Notes under the pieces: generated by a model
Database searches by the model: none
What the model saw: the letters and a program-made list of their open reading frames with translations, nothing else
What the model was told of the DNA's origin: nothing
DNA from: Carex sylvatica
Taxonomy: Eukaryota; Streptophyta; Magnoliopsida; Poales; Cyperaceae
Reading direction: 5' to 3'
Assembly (NCBI GenBank): GCA_964058845.1
Contig: CAXKVR010000084.1
Coordinates: 1-22,702 of the forward strand
Length of the DNA: 22,702 bases
Program-made: the position numbers and the translations under genes
Shown: positions 11,166 through 19,950 of the stretch, piece after piece
Layout: every line of letters begins with the position of its first letter
How positions within the stretch are numbered: the stretch's first letter is position 1

Positions 11166-11552
11166 AATAACACATAATGAAATATATTAATTTTTCTTAC
11201 AGCCGCGAAAAATCTGGCCTAAAAAATATTGATCCGAATTTTTGTTACAGTCTTTCTAATAAATCAAATTATATTGTATTTCATCTACTTTCAAAGAAAT
11301 ATATTCAATTTTTCTAATATTTCAATATTTTTTTTTTAAATTTCCTTTTTTTTTTTAAATAAAAAAGTTTGGAACAGTGAAATTTTTCCACGGTTCCGAA
11401 ATAAAATTTGAAACTGTGGAAAAATTCCACGGTTTGAGTATTTTTAAAAATCTTCCTAAGCCATGGTTATTATTATTAAAAGTTTTTGCTAATTGGTATT
11501 AATAAAAATTTCGGCAGATGTCCACTAAAGGCACTCTCTTTCTAACGTTATT
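11166..11552. other. AT-rich intergenic DNA with a small hairpin
   Basis: No gene is visible. At about 11372-11437, GTGAAATTTTTCCACGGTTC and CTGTGGAAAAATTCCACGG make overlapping inverted and direct repeats around TTTTTCCAC. Otherwise the stretch is poly(A/T)-rich. Confidence 0.5.
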
Positions 11553-11574
11553 AGATTGGGTAATGCAAAATGTT

Positions 11575-11834
11575 TATCATTGCTAATTTGTTCTTTCTTC
11601 ACGGATTGTTTATCACTGGTGGAAATATGCACAAGTCAGCACCCACCCATGGCAGCTGATTGGCGGACATTTGATGAAATTTTGGAAATTTGGAGTTTGC
11701 TAAGAGATAATAAGTCTTTAATGTGTGTTCATGTGCACAGAAGCAAAAATGAAATGGCTGATAATTTGGCGAGAAAAGGGAGAATAAATAGCTGGGATTG
11801 TACTGGGCATACGTTACCATGCTTTTCTCAATAG
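11575..11834 (+). pseudogene. C-terminal fragment of a LINE RNase H domain
   Basis: The partial frame reads DCLSLVEI, a tryptophan-containing helix, then VHVHRSKNEMADNLARKG before the TAG at 11832-11834. The pattern is that of the last third of plant RNase H/RVT_3 domains (a D-S/C-LSLV strand, then HVPR-x-N-x-x-AD-x-LA). The first catalytic strands are missing because the insertion is truncated. An in-frame TTG in the target duplication would lengthen the frame, but that part is host DNA. There is no sign of a working gene. Confidence 0.88.
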
Positions 11835-11935
11835 GTTACTGATTTTTGTTTTAGTAGAGTACTGTAATGCTGAATTTGTAAGCTAGCTCTTCTCTATAAT
11901 TCTGTCGGCTTTTTGAATGACAAAAAAAAAAAAAA
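11575..11935 (+). mobile_element. 5'-truncated LINE insertion (about 360 bp), recent
   Basis: A perfect 22-bp direct repeat starting AGATTGGGTA flanks the insert (11553-11574 and 11936-11957). The right copy directly follows a run of 14 to 15 A residues (11922-11936). Both are marks of target-primed reverse transcription. The insert carries only the end of an ORF2 (RNase H) and a 3' UTR ending in GGCTTTTTGAATGAC plus poly(A). It runs opposite to the large LINE, and its RNase H differs, so it is from another LINE family. The intact short frame and perfect duplication argue for a young insertion. Confidence 0.92.
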
Positions 11936-11960
11936 AGATTGGGTAATGCAAAATGTTCCT

Positions 11961-12292
11961 CTAAAAAGTTAAATGAAGATCAACCTGGAGTCCTGGAGTC
12001 AGAGCACGAAAAGATATTGTTGGACACTAGATCAAATTTAATTTGAATATTGAATTTAGACGGTCACGTTCGCATCAAAATTTATTCGTTTAATTTTAAT
12101 TTAAAAAAGATTTATATCAATTGTTTCTAAAATGTTAAATGAAGATCAACCTGGAGTCCTGGAGTCAGAGCACGAAAATATATTGTTGGACACTAGATCA
12201 AATTTAATTTGAATATTGAATTTAGACGGTCAGGTTCGCATCAAAATTTATTCGTTTAATTTTAATTTAAAAAAGATTTATATCAATTGTTT
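11961..12292. repeat. Tandem duplication, two copies of 166 bp
   Basis: Copy one (11961-12126) and copy two (12127-12292) both begin CTAAAA and end TATCAATTGTTT, with about three single-base differences. Examples are CACGTTC against CAGGTTC and AAAAGATATT against AAAATATATT. Each unit also holds a micro-duplication (GAGTCCTGGAGTC). No coding or RNA feature is evident. The array starts just four bases after the LINE target duplication. Confidence 0.93.
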
Positions 12293-12593
12293 ACAAGAAT
12301 TTTAATGCGGATCAAACGGACATCCGCTCTACTAATCTAACAGACAGAGCACCGTGTCAAAAAAACATCAAGTTTCGACTAAGGAAAAAGTGTACGCGTG
12401 GCGATTTCGGATTTGCTGTTTTTTTTAATACGAGCTTCGTGGAGCCCACTCTCTTATCCTAAAAATTCAATAATTGGGTTATGCCTGGTTTGATGATATT
12501 TTGTCGATCTGCCACCTACTTTTAATAAAGTTATAGTTCCACGTCAAATCATAAATTTTCGATTAAAAGAAAATATTGCAATTAATACAAATA
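12293..12593. other. Intergenic DNA, nothing recognised
   Basis: No gene, RNA or clear repeat was found in this AT-rich stretch. Confidence 0.5.
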
Positions 12594-12602
12594 TTGTATA
12601 TG

Positions 12603-13011
12603 GAGTAGAACTAGGTAAAAGCTCACCAAAGTGTTTGGTGAGCTTAACTCCAAAATTTATCAAATTAGTTTCAAATAACGAATTCGAATAGTTGAAATCC
12701 ACCTATCTTATGAATAGTGCATCTACATGTGAAAATTTTAAACATTCGGATTAATTTAGTATAAAGTCAAGCGGTCAAAAAACGTTCAAAAAATAAATGC
12801 ATTAAAATTAATTTATTAACCTTCTAATTTTGACCGATTAATTTTATACTAAATCAATTTGAATATTTAAAATTTTTCACATGTAGACGCATCACTCGTA
12901 AGGTATGCAGGTTCCAACGGTTCGGATTCGTCATTTAAAACCGATTTGATGGATTTCGGAGTTAAACTCACCAAACACTTTGGTAAGCTTAAAAACGCCC
13001 TAGTTCTACTC
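12603..13011. mobile_element. Foldback MITE, 409 bp, with hairpins near both ends
   Basis: Terminal GAGTAGAACTAGG (12603-12615) is matched exactly by CCTAGTTCTACTC (12999-13011), and the arms pair across almost the whole element (blocks ACATGTGAAAA, TTTAGTATAAA, CGGTCAAA). Inside each end sits a local hairpin: GCTCACCAAA-GTG-TTTGGTGAGC at 12621-12643, and CTCACCAAA-CAC-TTTGGTAAG at 12967-12987. The flanks TTGTATATG (12594-12602) and TTATATATT (13012-13020) agree at 7 of 9 bases, perhaps a worn 9-bp duplication. It is non-coding. Confidence 0.85.
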
Positions 13012-13016
13012 TTATA

Positions 13017-13559
13017 TATTATATATGTATGCATATATATTATGCTCATTGATATATAACGTGGGATCGAGTTGAGTTGAGACGTCGTTCTACTTAGCAA
13101 TTTTTTTTATATCATACACACAATATATGTCATGTATACATCAGAGAGATCGTTATTGCATTAACAATAATTGCATTATTTTTTAGTGAAATTTGATTTG
13201 TCAATGCAACTGAAATTAATACAAAATGAATCCAGTGTATATATGTGCATGAAGAATAATAATAATAATAATAATAATTGTATTTTTTTTTTTTTTTTGG
13301 GTTTTTCTCTAGTTTCTTTGGTTTTGGATATGACCTCTCTATATTAGCTGTATGCATCATACATTTATATGTATAGGTTCGGTATCATGGGAGAACAGGA
13401 ATTTTTTCTCTCTGGTTTCAGGAACTATACAAGGTAAATCTGCTTGATACTGGTTTGCTAGACCTGCTGTGTTTTATTTGAAAAGAAGAGCTGCTGTTTT
13501 TTTTTTCTGTACTGCTACACTTATTTATTCTCATTGATACTGCATGTGCATTAATTGCA
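13017..13559. other. Intergenic DNA with simple repeats
   Basis: This stretch contains (AAT)8 at 13255-13278 and a T16 run at 13283-13298. No gene recognised. Confidence 0.6.
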
Positions 13560-13567
13560 TGCTTATG

Positions 13568-13801
13568 CAGTGTTTCAAAATGCAGCCGTATATGCCTATG
13601 CAGTCGTGTTCAGAATGATCATGCAGTCCTCCCATGCGGTTTTGAGCATGCGGCCGCATATACGGTCCGAATATGCAAACATGCGGACTAAAAACGCGCA
13701 TATGCGGTATGAATTTGATAATTTAATTGTATTTTAATTAAAATTTATGTGAAAAAACTATTGTTGGTTATGCAGAAATAAATTCAAATATATGAATATG
13801 A

Positions 13802-13834
<33 letters not shown>

Positions 13835-14341
13835 TGGACTTGGGTGAGCCATGGCTCACCAAGCGTTTGTACTTCACGCTGTATTTTTATTTTGAAAGTC
13901 CAAACGATCGATCCAAACCGTTAGATGTGATCTCTATATTGAAATGTGCTTGGAGACCAAATTTTACATTTTTTAGAATTTGTTTACAATTTATTAAGCA
14001 TTTTTGAAAATTGCTGTTTTGCTGTGAACAGTAAAATTTTCTGAACCATCGGATCAGCAATTTTCAAAAGTGCTTAATAAATAGTAAACAAATTCCAAAA
14101 AATGTAAAATTTGGTCTCCAAACATATTTCAATATGGAGAACAAGATGAATGGTTCGGATCGGTTGTTTGAATTTTCAAAATGGCTAAAATGAGTCATGA
14201 CTCATTTTAGCCCAACTCTATATATATATACCCGTGAATTTTTATTTTAAAATCTGCATATATAAATTCGCATTAAAATCTGCATATGCAGTATGCAGTG
14301 GCCTTCCGCATGCATGAACAAAACCGCATTTTAAAACACTG
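13568..14341. mobile_element. hAT-like MITE interrupted by a nested MITE
   Basis: The ends CAGTGTTTCAAAATGCAG (13568-) and the complement of the right end, CAGTGTTTTAAAATGCGG (to 14341), differ at two positions. The flanks are a perfect 8-bp target duplication, TGCTTATG (13560-13567 and 14342-14349). Both features fit hAT. Subterminal regions repeat ATATGCGG, GCATATGC and ATGCAGT. Removing the nested insert (about 13803-14230) leaves a non-coding element of about 345 bp. Confidence 0.9.
13803..14230. mobile_element. Nested foldback MITE in (TA)n/(GA)n, chimeric ends
   Basis: The element lies between a TA/GA tract (13803-13834) and a TA tract (14219-14230). Its arms pair through blocks such as TTTGGTCTCCAA, TTTACATTTTTT and ATTGCTG. 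The core arms match the pair at 20.0-20.9 kb. The left end holds the palindrome GGTGAGCCATGGCTCACC (13843-13860). The right end holds a different, 30-bp palindrome centred on TGAGTCATGACTCA (14183-14212). It is non-coding. Confidence 0.85.
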
Positions 14342-14349
14342 TGCTTATG

Positions 14350-15017
14350 TATGTTCGCTGACAAATGCTTTCCTAGGGCCGGTAGAGTCTCAGTTTTGCT
14401 GGTGCTCCTACAGTACAGTTGATCTTGTTTGGTTTTTATGTCATTACCAGTTTGGTTTTCATTTCTTGTATTGGCACACTGGTGTTGACAGTGTACCCTG
14501 TCTGATATAGAATAGAAGCCTACGGGCAGTTTCTCATAGTAATTAAAAATAATAATAGTAATAAACTAATAATAGTTATAATGAGTCCATTTCTTTTGCT
14601 AAAGTTGTGTTTAACATTTTACACAACAATAATTCCAAGAGATAATTATTAACAGAAAGGTTGCTGGCAAGTTGCAGTGCCCTCTAACTAAAACATGGCG
14701 CAGAGTACTTCTTTTCCTAACAAACGCATCGGAGAAAAAAATATTTAATTAAATTAATTATCTCATATATAACAAAGCTATAAACCTACATAATAATTTA
14801 CATAATAATGTAATGTACGTGTTAGAGATCCTCAAACCTATCAATAATTGAAAAAATTAATAAATAAATAAGCAAAAAGAGGAAATGATGCCCTCCAAAA
14901 TAACCACAAACAAGAAATATAAACAAAAAATAAATAAAAAATTAGCCCTTGCTCCGATGGTGCTCCACAACGAACAACATGCAGCCTTTATCATCGTAAC
15001 AAATCCAACCAAGCTAC
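14350..15017. other. Region 3' of the PADRE gene; likely includes its 3' UTR
   Basis: No other gene is seen. The part next to 15018 is presumably the 3' UTR of the minus-strand gene, but no exact AATAAA signal is visible on that strand nearby. The rest is AT-rich. Confidence 0.45.
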
Positions 15018-15416
15018 CTACTCGATAATCTCGGGTATACTCTGCAACCCGGGCCGCCAGCATTGCCCAATTCTATTTCTATGCCTCACCCGACGAGGTT
15101 TCGTGGTGTCAGCGAGGTTTAGTAGCACATCTTGCACAGGCAGTCCTTTGCTCTCGGCCTGACTCAGCAGCTCTGCCAGCTGCTTCTTTGATATCTTGAT
15201 CCTCACCTCGTGAGTCGGTTTGGTTGCGGCAATCGGCGATTCTGCAGGATGTTTTAGTTTTACATCTTCGTGAGTGTTTTTTGTGATGATCGGTTGTTGC
15301 TCTGATTGAGATTTCGGTGATTGTGTGCAATGCAGGGGGCTTTCGGAATCTAACAAGTCCCATTCACCGTCATCCATCCATGCGACAACTCGTCGGAAGG
15401 TGATGCAGTTGCCCAT
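15018..15416 (-). CDS. DUF4228/PADRE family protein, 132 residues, MGNC N-terminus
   Basis: This is the only convincing host gene. The protein begins MGNCITFRRV and ends WRPGLQSIPEIIE. It has DDGEWDLLD near residues 15-23, a polar, probably disordered middle (30-68), a basic strand EVRIKISKKQLAELL at 70-84, then LPVQDVLLNLAD and an Arg-rich stretch before the tail. MGNC followed by KISKKQL and W-x-P-x-L-x-S-I-P-E is characteristic of plant DUF4228 proteins, many of which respond to pathogens and abiotic stress. Gly2 and Cys4 suggest N-myristoylation and palmitoylation, hence membrane association. The start at 15414-15416 is preferred although the frame stays open to 15788; the upstream part has no family match and holds the promoter-like sequence. 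It is a single exon with intact frame and higher GC than its surroundings. The molecular function is unknown. Confidence 0.88.
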   Translation of the reverse strand: MGNCITFRRVVAWMDDGEWDLLDSESPLHCTQSPKSQSEQQPIITKNTHEDVKLKHPAESPIAATKPTHEVRIKISKKQLAELLSQAESKGLPVQDVLLNLADTTKPRRVRHRNRIGQCWRPGLQSIPEIIE

Positions 15417-15593
15417 CCACCAATGAGATGCAAATATTGAGATTTGATGATCTCTTTCTCTCGCTCGAGAGGGAAAATTCTTGAATTTAGTATGGTATGA
15501 TGGGACTTTGATATGTTTTGCTCTGAATTTGTGTATTGGAGAAAGAGTACAAGGGGAGAGAAAGAGAGGTTCTTGGGGGCGTTGGGAGGTTGG

Positions 15594-15603
15594 TAATAAA
15601 TAG
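15594..15603 (-). promoter_or_regulatory. Candidate TATA box of the PADRE gene
   Basis: CTATTTATTA on the minus strand lies about 180 nt upstream of the ATG. It would place transcription start near 15560-15570, giving a CT-rich leader of about 145 nt (the GAGAGAAAGAGAGG side on the plus strand), common in plant promoters. No transcript evidence is available here. Confidence 0.45.
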
Positions 15604-15714
15604 ACCATGAGAGAGAGAGAAGTGGACTGTCGGGCGAAGGAAAGGGTGAAACTGGAAATAGGTAAAAAAATGCCACGCCTGATAGATAGCAAAATTCCGA
15701 TGTGGCGTGATGGA

Positions 15715-15894
15715 TTGACACCAATAGCCACGTCGAATCTGGTAACGAAGTAATCCGATATTAAATGCATCAAGATGCTTGCAACCATGATGAGATACTT
15801 TGAATTGGCGGTTCAGATTTAGAGCAGAGTTGACGTTGTATGAACGCAGTTCAAAAGCGGAATCAAGAGAAAGAAAAGGTCACTTTACGTTGAC
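15715..15894 (-). promoter_or_regulatory. Cluster of TTGAC (W-box core) and ACGT elements
   Basis: TTGAC occurs on the plus strand at 15715-15719, 15830-15834 and 15890-15894, and CACGTC at 15729-15734, all upstream of the minus-strand gene. WRKY and bZIP factors bind such cores. This fits the stress-responsive character of the family, but three short motifs can occur by chance. Confidence 0.3.
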
Positions 15895-16142
15895 ATTTGT
15901 TAACGTTTCACCTATGAAGTTTAAGGAAACTGGAGAGAAGAAGCTTTGAAAAATCTAACGACTGGGCTGAGCTGAGAAAAGCCGACGGTTGAGATTATGT
16001 CAAGGTGTGAACAGGATATAATGTGTATCAAGTATCAACGGAGGGAGCACGGATTGTGTGAACGCATAATCTTCAAGAGAATCTATCTGCTGTCACATCT
16101 CAATGTTACCTATATATCTTGATATTTTTATTAGAACCCAAG

Positions 16143-16685
16143 TTATACTGAAAAAAAATTTATCTATGGAAATGATTAAAGTCATACGTACAAAGAGTAC
16201 TTATTTTTAATAAATTTAGAAATTTCTGACTCAATGAGTCCGATTCAAATATATGGATCGGTTTTAATGATCCAAATCTATAGATATATATATATTTTAA
16301 CGGTGGAAGAGGAAAAATTTGTATGCCACATTTAATCTTATACTAAGTCGATTTGACTCAAATCCAATTTTTTTTTAAATTCAGTAAAGGTCGATCCTTC
16401 TAAATTAAAAAAAAAAAATCAACTTGGATCTTCATCATTGAGACCAATCCATTTTTATCTGATTTTCTATGGCATCTAAATTCCAAATTTTTTTATCAGT
16501 GTCTATTTTAAAAAATATATATATACATATCTATGGATCTGGACAATTGAGACTAATTCATATATTTGAATCAAACTCATTGAGTCAGATCTTTCTAAAT
16601 TTGTTGAAATTCAAGTACTTTTTTTATTTTCGTACGTATAAATTTAATAATTTCTATAGAAAAAAAAAATTCAATTATACTGAAA
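16143..16685. mobile_element. Inverted-repeat element with an 11-bp flanking direct repeat
   Basis: TTATACTGAAA occurs at both borders (16143-16153 and 16675-16685), compatible with a 9- to 11-bp target duplication. Inside, about 170-bp arms pair imperfectly (blocks GACTCAATGAGT, GATTCAAATATATG, ATAGATAT, CGTACG). It is AT-rich and non-coding. The superfamily is uncertain, perhaps Mutator-like. Confidence 0.65.
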
Positions 16686-16720
16686 TTTCATAAAAATATC
16701 ATCTACGAATTGTATAACTA

Positions 16721-16900
16721 CTTTAGGTGGAAAAAAATCGGATGTTATTCCATTGGAGTAACAGTGCCGTGTTATTTCAGTAGCGCGCAGTCGTTCAGAT
16801 TTTTCTGGATACGAATATCGACGAAAATGTTTTTTTACTTACGAATTTCGACGATCTTGTTATTCCAATATAATAACAACCGATTTGTTTCCACTTTAGG
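16721..16900. repeat. Small inverted-repeat element
   Basis: A left arm with GGTGGAAAAAAATCGG and TGTTATTCC (16727-16752) pairs with a right arm containing GGAATAACAA-type sequence and CCGATTTGTTTCCAC (about 16858-16895). The interior holds two near-copies of TACGAATATCGACGA. No target duplication is clear and no ORF is convincing. Confidence 0.55.
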
Positions 16901-17229
16901 CACCCTGCATTGTTATAAATTTAAAAGCGGGTGACTATAAAGGGGAGCAACAGTATTTCTTGTTTTTTTTTTATTTCTCCGAGAAGAAATAATTGCTCCA
17001 TTTCCTTTCGAGTATATATATTTTTAATTAATTTGTTGAGTTTCTCTTCATCTGAATTGAGTTGATATTTTTTACTTCTTCAAACAGTTAACTACTCGAA
17101 AAAATCGTAGAGGCTCTTGAAGTTCTCATAGAATTCTCTTATTGTAGAAAAAAAGTTTGTAACTCTCACAATTTCTCTTCACATGACATCACATATTAAA
17201 AAATGAATTATTTTTGCACCTCATATTTT
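16901..17229. other. AT-rich DNA, nothing recognised
   Basis: No gene or repeat pairing was identified. Confidence 0.45.
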
Positions 17230-18400
17230 GCTCGCTGAATTATTTAGAATCAAATATGTCTTATTTTATGTGCCTTTGATAATTGTTCCTCCACTTTCAT
17301 CTTTCCATTATCCCCTCAATTTTATTTGTTCAATTTCATTCATATTTTTCACGATTTATAAAGAATTTTGCAAATCTAAAATCACGAATATCTTGTACGC
17401 AATTTTATCTTTCAAATGAGATCTATGATGACATACTTTCGAGCTCATCATCACACAAGTATTTATACCTTATCATTTAAGTATTTGTACCTAATATTTT
17501 ACACATATGACACTGCACATTTAAAAGTATTAATATCAAGTATTACAAGTATTTATACCTATGCACTGAAGTATTTATACCTATGTGGTCAACTATTTTT
17601 GTTAAAGAAAGATTGACGCAGGGACGATTGGAGAAGGTTGATGCAGAGATGCAAGGTCCATAATTGGGGAAAAATATACTTACAAGTATATGTATAAATA
17701 CTTGCACGATGAGGTATAAATACTTGTGTGACGATGAGTCCGAAAATATGTCATCATGGATCTCATTTGAAAGATAAAATTGCGTAGAATACGTTCATGG
17801 TTTTAAATTCGCAAAATTACTCATAAATCGTAAGAAATGTGGACGACATTGAAAAAAGAAAAAAAAAATAACGTCTCAAAACGTATATGATTCTTCTCCC
17901 CGTGTAGTTTGAGTGGTCCCCCATACAGTCATATCAAGTTAGACATGCAAGTATTAATATCTTAGTTTGTAAGTATTAATTTATTATCTTCCAAGTATTT
18001 ATACCTATGAATTTAATTAAACTTGGAAGACCACAGTATTTTGATTAAATTTAATTAAACTAGTTAGTCAAGTTAGTTTATGGAAGTTAAACACGATTGA
18101 GGATAAATACTTGCACGATGAGGTATAAATACTTGTGTGACGATGAGTCCGAAAGTATGTCATCATGGATCTCATTTGAAAGATAAAATTGCGTAGAATA
18201 CGTTCGTGATTTTAGATTCGTAAAATTACTCATAAATTGCGTAGAATACGTTCTTGATTTTAGATTTGCAAAATTTCTCATATATCGTGAGAAATGTGAA
18301 CGACATTGAAAAACAAATTCACCTCTAAAAACGTGTATGAAAAATTTAAGATATGGAGGGATGATAGAGAAATGAGAGTGGGAATTTCATATAATTATTC
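17230..18400. mobile_element. Non-coding modular repeat element with AAGTATTTATACCT arrays
   Basis: Three related modules occur. Module A (about 17285-17470) is inverted relative to B (about 17692-17885) and C (about 18101-18345). B and C are direct copies 409 bp apart, nearly identical for at least 100 bp. The outer parts of A and C also match as inverted ends, including GGATAATGGAAAGATGAAAG against GGATGATAGAGAAATGAGAG. The motif AAGTATTTATACCT or a close variant occurs about a dozen times on both strands (for example 17457, 17547, 17569, 17712, 17993 and 18121). This could be a non-autonomous DNA transposon with subterminal binding repeats. Borders and class are unresolved. Confidence 0.55.
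18191..18286. repeat. 48-bp tandem duplication inside module C
   Basis: GCGTAGAATACGTTCGTGAT (18191-) is repeated as GCGTAGAATACGTTCTTGAT (18239-), with the following 28 bp largely conserved. Module B has only one unit at this place, so the duplication arose in C. Confidence 0.85.
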
Positions 18401-18529
18401 TTGTTTTATACCTACTATACAAATTGTTTATCACTTTTCATATTTCTGAATTATGATAAGAAAATTCAAGTTAAAGGTTTTGTTAAATAATTAAAGTAAT
18501 AGCTTTCAGTTTTTTTAATTTTAATAGCG

Positions 18530-18690
18530 TTAATAAACTGTTGGATCAACGATTTTCAAAATGACTTAATAAATAGTAAAAGAATTTATAAAATTATAAA
18601 ATTTGGTCTCTAAGCACATTTTAATATAGAAATCACATCTAACAGTTCAGATCGACTTTTTGGATTTTGAAAATAAAAACATGACTTATA
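18530..18690. repeat. Half copy of the 20-kb foldback MITE family
   Basis: GTTGGATCAACGATTTTCAAA, TTAATAAATAGTAAAA, AATTTGGTCTCTAAGCACA and GTTCAGATCGACTTTTTGG match the right arm of the element at 20018-20432 in order. The left arm is missing or degraded beyond recognition. It is a solo arm with no visible target duplication. Confidence 0.75.
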
Positions 18691-18727
18691 AGCATATACC
18701 CTCATATGTTTATGTAAGTAGAGTATG

Positions 18728-19950
18728 TTGGTCCCAAAGACACCTAGAGGGGAGTGAATAGGTCTTTTATATTTTTAGTCTAAGTAATAATATTATAGCG
18801 TATCTATAAGTTATTATTGACGAAAACTAGAATAACTTTGTCCTAAACTAAAAGTAAAGTAAATAGTAGAGTTGAGAGACACTTCACACGAGGGTTATTT
18901 GTGGAGTTCGGTACTAACACCTACGTCTCCGGGGTCCGTGATTTTCTAGATGGCGCGTCTTTTTTTACCCAATGAGAAATGAGTAGAAGGTAGAATCGGT
19001 GAGCCCTTACAAACTTATGGGAAGTCACACAACCCTAACATGAGCACTAAAGGCTCAAAGGAAACAATCCGAGTTGCAAGGACTTTAAGAATTGTAAGGT
19101 GAGCGCGAGACTCAAGATAACAAGGGTTACAAGGTGTTTGTAGTAAATAAAGATCTCTCACAAATCACTCAGATTGTTGAAGTTGATTGAGTATGGTGGA
19201 GGAGATCTTCGATTGTTGAAGGAGTATTGAAGTTTAAGGTCTAGCAACTATGGTGGCTCTCCTGTGAATAGAGGAGATGAAGTTTGGTGGTTGGAGCACC
19301 CCTTAGAAACCTAGCTTTTGCTTCTATATAAAGGGAGAGAAGCAAATCTAGGTTTATTCTTATTTCTATATCTAATGTCTGTCTTCTAAGGCTTATACTG
19401 ATCCGTCGGTTCATATTCTGAATAAGGTTAATACATAAAAGTTATATATCTCGGTCTCCTGAGAATTTCAATCTTTGATTCACTCAAATCGAAGTTTGTA
19501 TGACCAAACAGTGGCCAAAATACGAAAGGTGCGCATGCTGAATAACCATAACGGTCCATGACCGTTGTCACGGTCCTGGCCACAGTTCGGCTCTGACTTG
19601 CTTAGCGTTTGTTACGGTCTATCCTGGGATGTATTTATTCCATCATAATGGTTCATGGACCGTTATAACGGTACTCAACTGTTCTGGAACTGCAGCACTC
19701 TTCAAACAGGAATATCTTGGTGCTCGAGTGTCCGATTTCGGCATATTACCACTTTTTGAAAAGCTTGTGAAGAGTATATGTTGATTATGAAGTATTGGCC
19801 TTCATTGGAATATTTTTATATCTTATGAGTCTGTACACATCTCAACTCAATAAAACTGTTAAATGCAATTTATGTATATTTTGCAAATCTAGTCAAACAA
19901 ATAAGTCGAGGGCTCTTAAAAGCCAATAGAGTAGCCAAATCCCCCCTCTC

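Noticed and set aside
11556..11574. Extension of the RNase H fragment to an upstream TTG
   Set aside because: These bases belong to the host target-site duplication, not to the LINE.
13130..13360. 76-codon minus-strand ORF with Lys and Tyr runs
   Set aside because: It is created by the poly(T) and (AAT)n simple repeats.
15100..15363. Minus-strand ORFs overlapping the PADRE gene (15109-15363 and 15350-15724)
   Set aside because: They are shadow frames of the gene and its leader, with no family match.
15417..15788. 124-codon N-terminal extension of the PADRE frame, starting MVASILMHL
   Set aside because: It has no family resemblance, covers the TATA-like and CT-rich leader region, and would hide the conserved MGNC start.
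17720..17755. Hammerhead-ribozyme-like text (GATGAGTCCGAAA), also at 18130-18165
   Set aside because: The core needs CUGAUGA, but here it is ACGATGA, and there is no stem II between GATGA and GAAA. It looks like chance within the repeated module.
17457..18134. CRISPR-like array suggested by repeated AAGTATTTATACCT
   Set aside because: Spacing is irregular, motifs occur on both strands, and the setting is a plant genome.
18087..18281. Open frame with an internal peptide repeat (NLKSRTYSTQF)
   Set aside because: The peptide repeat only reflects the 48-bp DNA duplication in a non-coding element.
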